Positions 5,959-6,666 of a stretch of 6,666 bases of DNA are shown in pieces. The notes beneath the pieces are model-generated. The model ran no database searches. It was not told the DNA's origin and saw only the letters and a program-made list of their open reading frames with translations. The stretch comes from Candidatus Bathyarchaeum sp. Lineage in GTDB: Archaea > Thermoproteota > Bathyarchaeia > Bathyarchaeales > Bathyarchaeaceae. The stretch spans positions 1 through 6,666 of the forward strand of contig SOJY01000104.1 of NCBI GenBank assembly GCA_004376385.1. The letters run 5' to 3'. Both the position numbers and the translations under genes were made by a program. Numbering within the stretch: the first letter of the stretch is position 1; each line of letters opens with the position of its first letter.

Positions 5959-5964
5959 AAAAAA
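5959..5964 (-). terminator. Possible U-tract terminator of the right-hand epimerase
   Basis: The two right-hand genes converge with only 69 bases between their stop codons. Read on the minus strand, this gap has a T6 run about 20 bases past the epimerase stop and a T5 run further on (5932-5936), in otherwise T-rich RNA. Plus-strand T clusters (5979-6000) could end the SDR transcript but overlap the epimerase gene. No stable hairpin was found. Confidence 0.35.
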
Positions 5965-5983
5965 CACGCCACATAGAATTTTC

Positions 5984-6666
5984 CTATTTAGATATTTCTT
6001 CCATAACGACCTTAACAATCTCTCGAGCGGCCGTACCATCCCCATAAGGCGAAACAACCGGCAACCTAACTTTCCTTTTCAAAACCTGCTCTATCGCAGC
6101 CAAAATACCCGCCTTTTCAACGCCTACCACCTTCACAAAACCCGCATCCACAGCTTCCGGCCTCTCAGTAGAAAGCCTAATGACAAGAACAGGCTTCCGA
6201 ATAGACGGCGCCGTAGCTTCCTCTTGCAGTCCACCTGAATCCGTTATTATCATTTCACAGTTTTTCATAAGCACAAGAAAATCAAAATACCCAACCGGCG
6301 GCAAAACCTGCACATTCTCCGCCAAAGACAACCTCTCCCACATCTTCCACCGACGCAACCGCTTCTCAGTCCTCGGATGAACAGGATACACTATAGGAAT
6401 CGGCGCCTCAACAAAAGCTTCAACAAAACCCTCAAGCACACCACGATCATCCACATTTTCAGCTCGATGCGCAGTAACAAGTGCAAACCGTTTAAACCTT
6501 ATTTTATCCAGAATGCTAGACTTCCCTTCAGCAATTGGAAGATGCTGCATCACAGCATCAATCACCGTATTTCCAGTCACGAATATCTTGCCCCAAGCAC
6601 TCTCCCTTTCGAGATTCCCCCGAGCATTCTCAGTCGGAGCAAAAAGAAACGCAGACATATGATCTA
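5984..6666 (-). CDS. wecB: UDP-N-acetylglucosamine 2-epimerase (WecB type), C-terminal part; 5' end outside window
   Basis: The family interconverts UDP-GlcNAc and UDP-ManNAc. The frame is open to the right edge: before the internal Met at 6658 it reads Asp-His, as in the family's 'LTDH...LFAPTENA' region. Roughly the first 140 residues (with GDT, HVEAG and PEE motifs) are therefore missing. Numbered from that Met, the visible part has FAPTENARGNL (6-16), GNTVIDA (29-35), TAHRAENVDD (62-71), YPVHPRTEKR (91-100), TDSGGLQEEA (139-148), RLSTERPEAVDAG (161-173) and SPYGDG near the end. The TERPEAV signature marks true UDP-GlcNAc 2-epimerases and differs from the TEWVET form of the other epimerase here. 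It converges with the SDR gene. With the 6-dehydrogenase it could yield UDP-ManNAcA; that pairing is inferred. Confidence 0.88.
   Translation of the reverse strand, partial: DHMSAFLFAPTENARGNLERESAWGKIFVTGNTVIDAVMQHLPIAEGKSSILDKIRFKRFALVTAHRAENVDDRGVLEGFVEAFVEAPIPIVYPVHPRTEKRLRRWKMWERLSLAENVQVLPPVGYFDFLVLMKNCEMIITDSGGLQEEATAPSIRKPVLVIRLSTERPEAVDAGFVKVVGVEKAGILAAIEQVLKRKVRLPVVSPYGDGTAAREIVKVVMEEISK

Noticed and set aside
6180..6380. Plus-strand open frame opposite the right-hand epimerase
   Set aside because: Antisense to the TDSGG and HPR motif region of a clear WecB; no independent support.
1..6666. Search for a new defence, mobile or RNA-guided system
   Set aside because: No nuclease, helicase, recombinase, transposase, repeat-spacer array or terminal inverted repeats were seen; the coding content is explained by nucleotide-sugar metabolism plus one small regulator.

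Overview
The window reads as archaeal, most likely from the TACK side (a Bathyarchaeia-like or related lineage is my best guess, not proven). The evidence is a 97-residue winged-helix protein of a type common in such archaea, AGA/AGG and ATA codon preference, GTG and TTG starts next to GGAGG-type ribosome binding sites, and short AT-rich TATA-like elements instead of bacterial -35/-10 boxes. No rRNA, tRNA, CRISPR array, transposase or phage gene is visible.

Layout. Positions 1-169 hold a possible N-terminal fragment of a membrane or secreted protein running off the left edge (minus strand), an 18-bp perfect palindrome and a small hairpin. Next comes a winged-helix regulator (170-463, minus) and a 193-bp AT-rich spacer with more palindromes. 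A non-hydrolysing UDP-sugar 2-epimerase (657-1757, minus) lies back to back with a plus-strand operon of three genes: a hexapeptide-repeat sugar acyltransferase (1846-2439), a DegT/DnrJ/EryC1/StrS aminotransferase (2447-3544) and a UDP-sugar 6-dehydrogenase of the WecC/WbpA kind (3566-4924). After a 108-bp gap with a plausible promoter there is an extended-SDR sugar epimerase/dehydratase (5033-5914, plus). A second 2-epimerase (WecB type) runs off the right edge on the minus strand (5984-6666).

Together this is a nucleotide-sugar cluster for surface or protein glycans. The 6-dehydrogenase, 3-aminotransferase, 3-N-acyltransferase and first 2-epimerase match four of the five steps of the WbpA-B-E-D-I route from UDP-GlcNAc to a UDP-2,3-diacetamido uronic acid. 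Related diacetamido uronates occur in Pseudomonas O-antigen and in methanogen N-glycans. The 3-oxidoreductase (WbpB role) is absent here and may lie outside. The second epimerase, with the dehydrogenase, could instead supply UDP-ManNAc/UDP-ManNAcA. There is no glycosyltransferase or oligosaccharyltransferase in the window.

The gene content itself looks like a known kind of system. The least explained part is the left end, where GCATGC-centred palindromes cluster around the small regulator.
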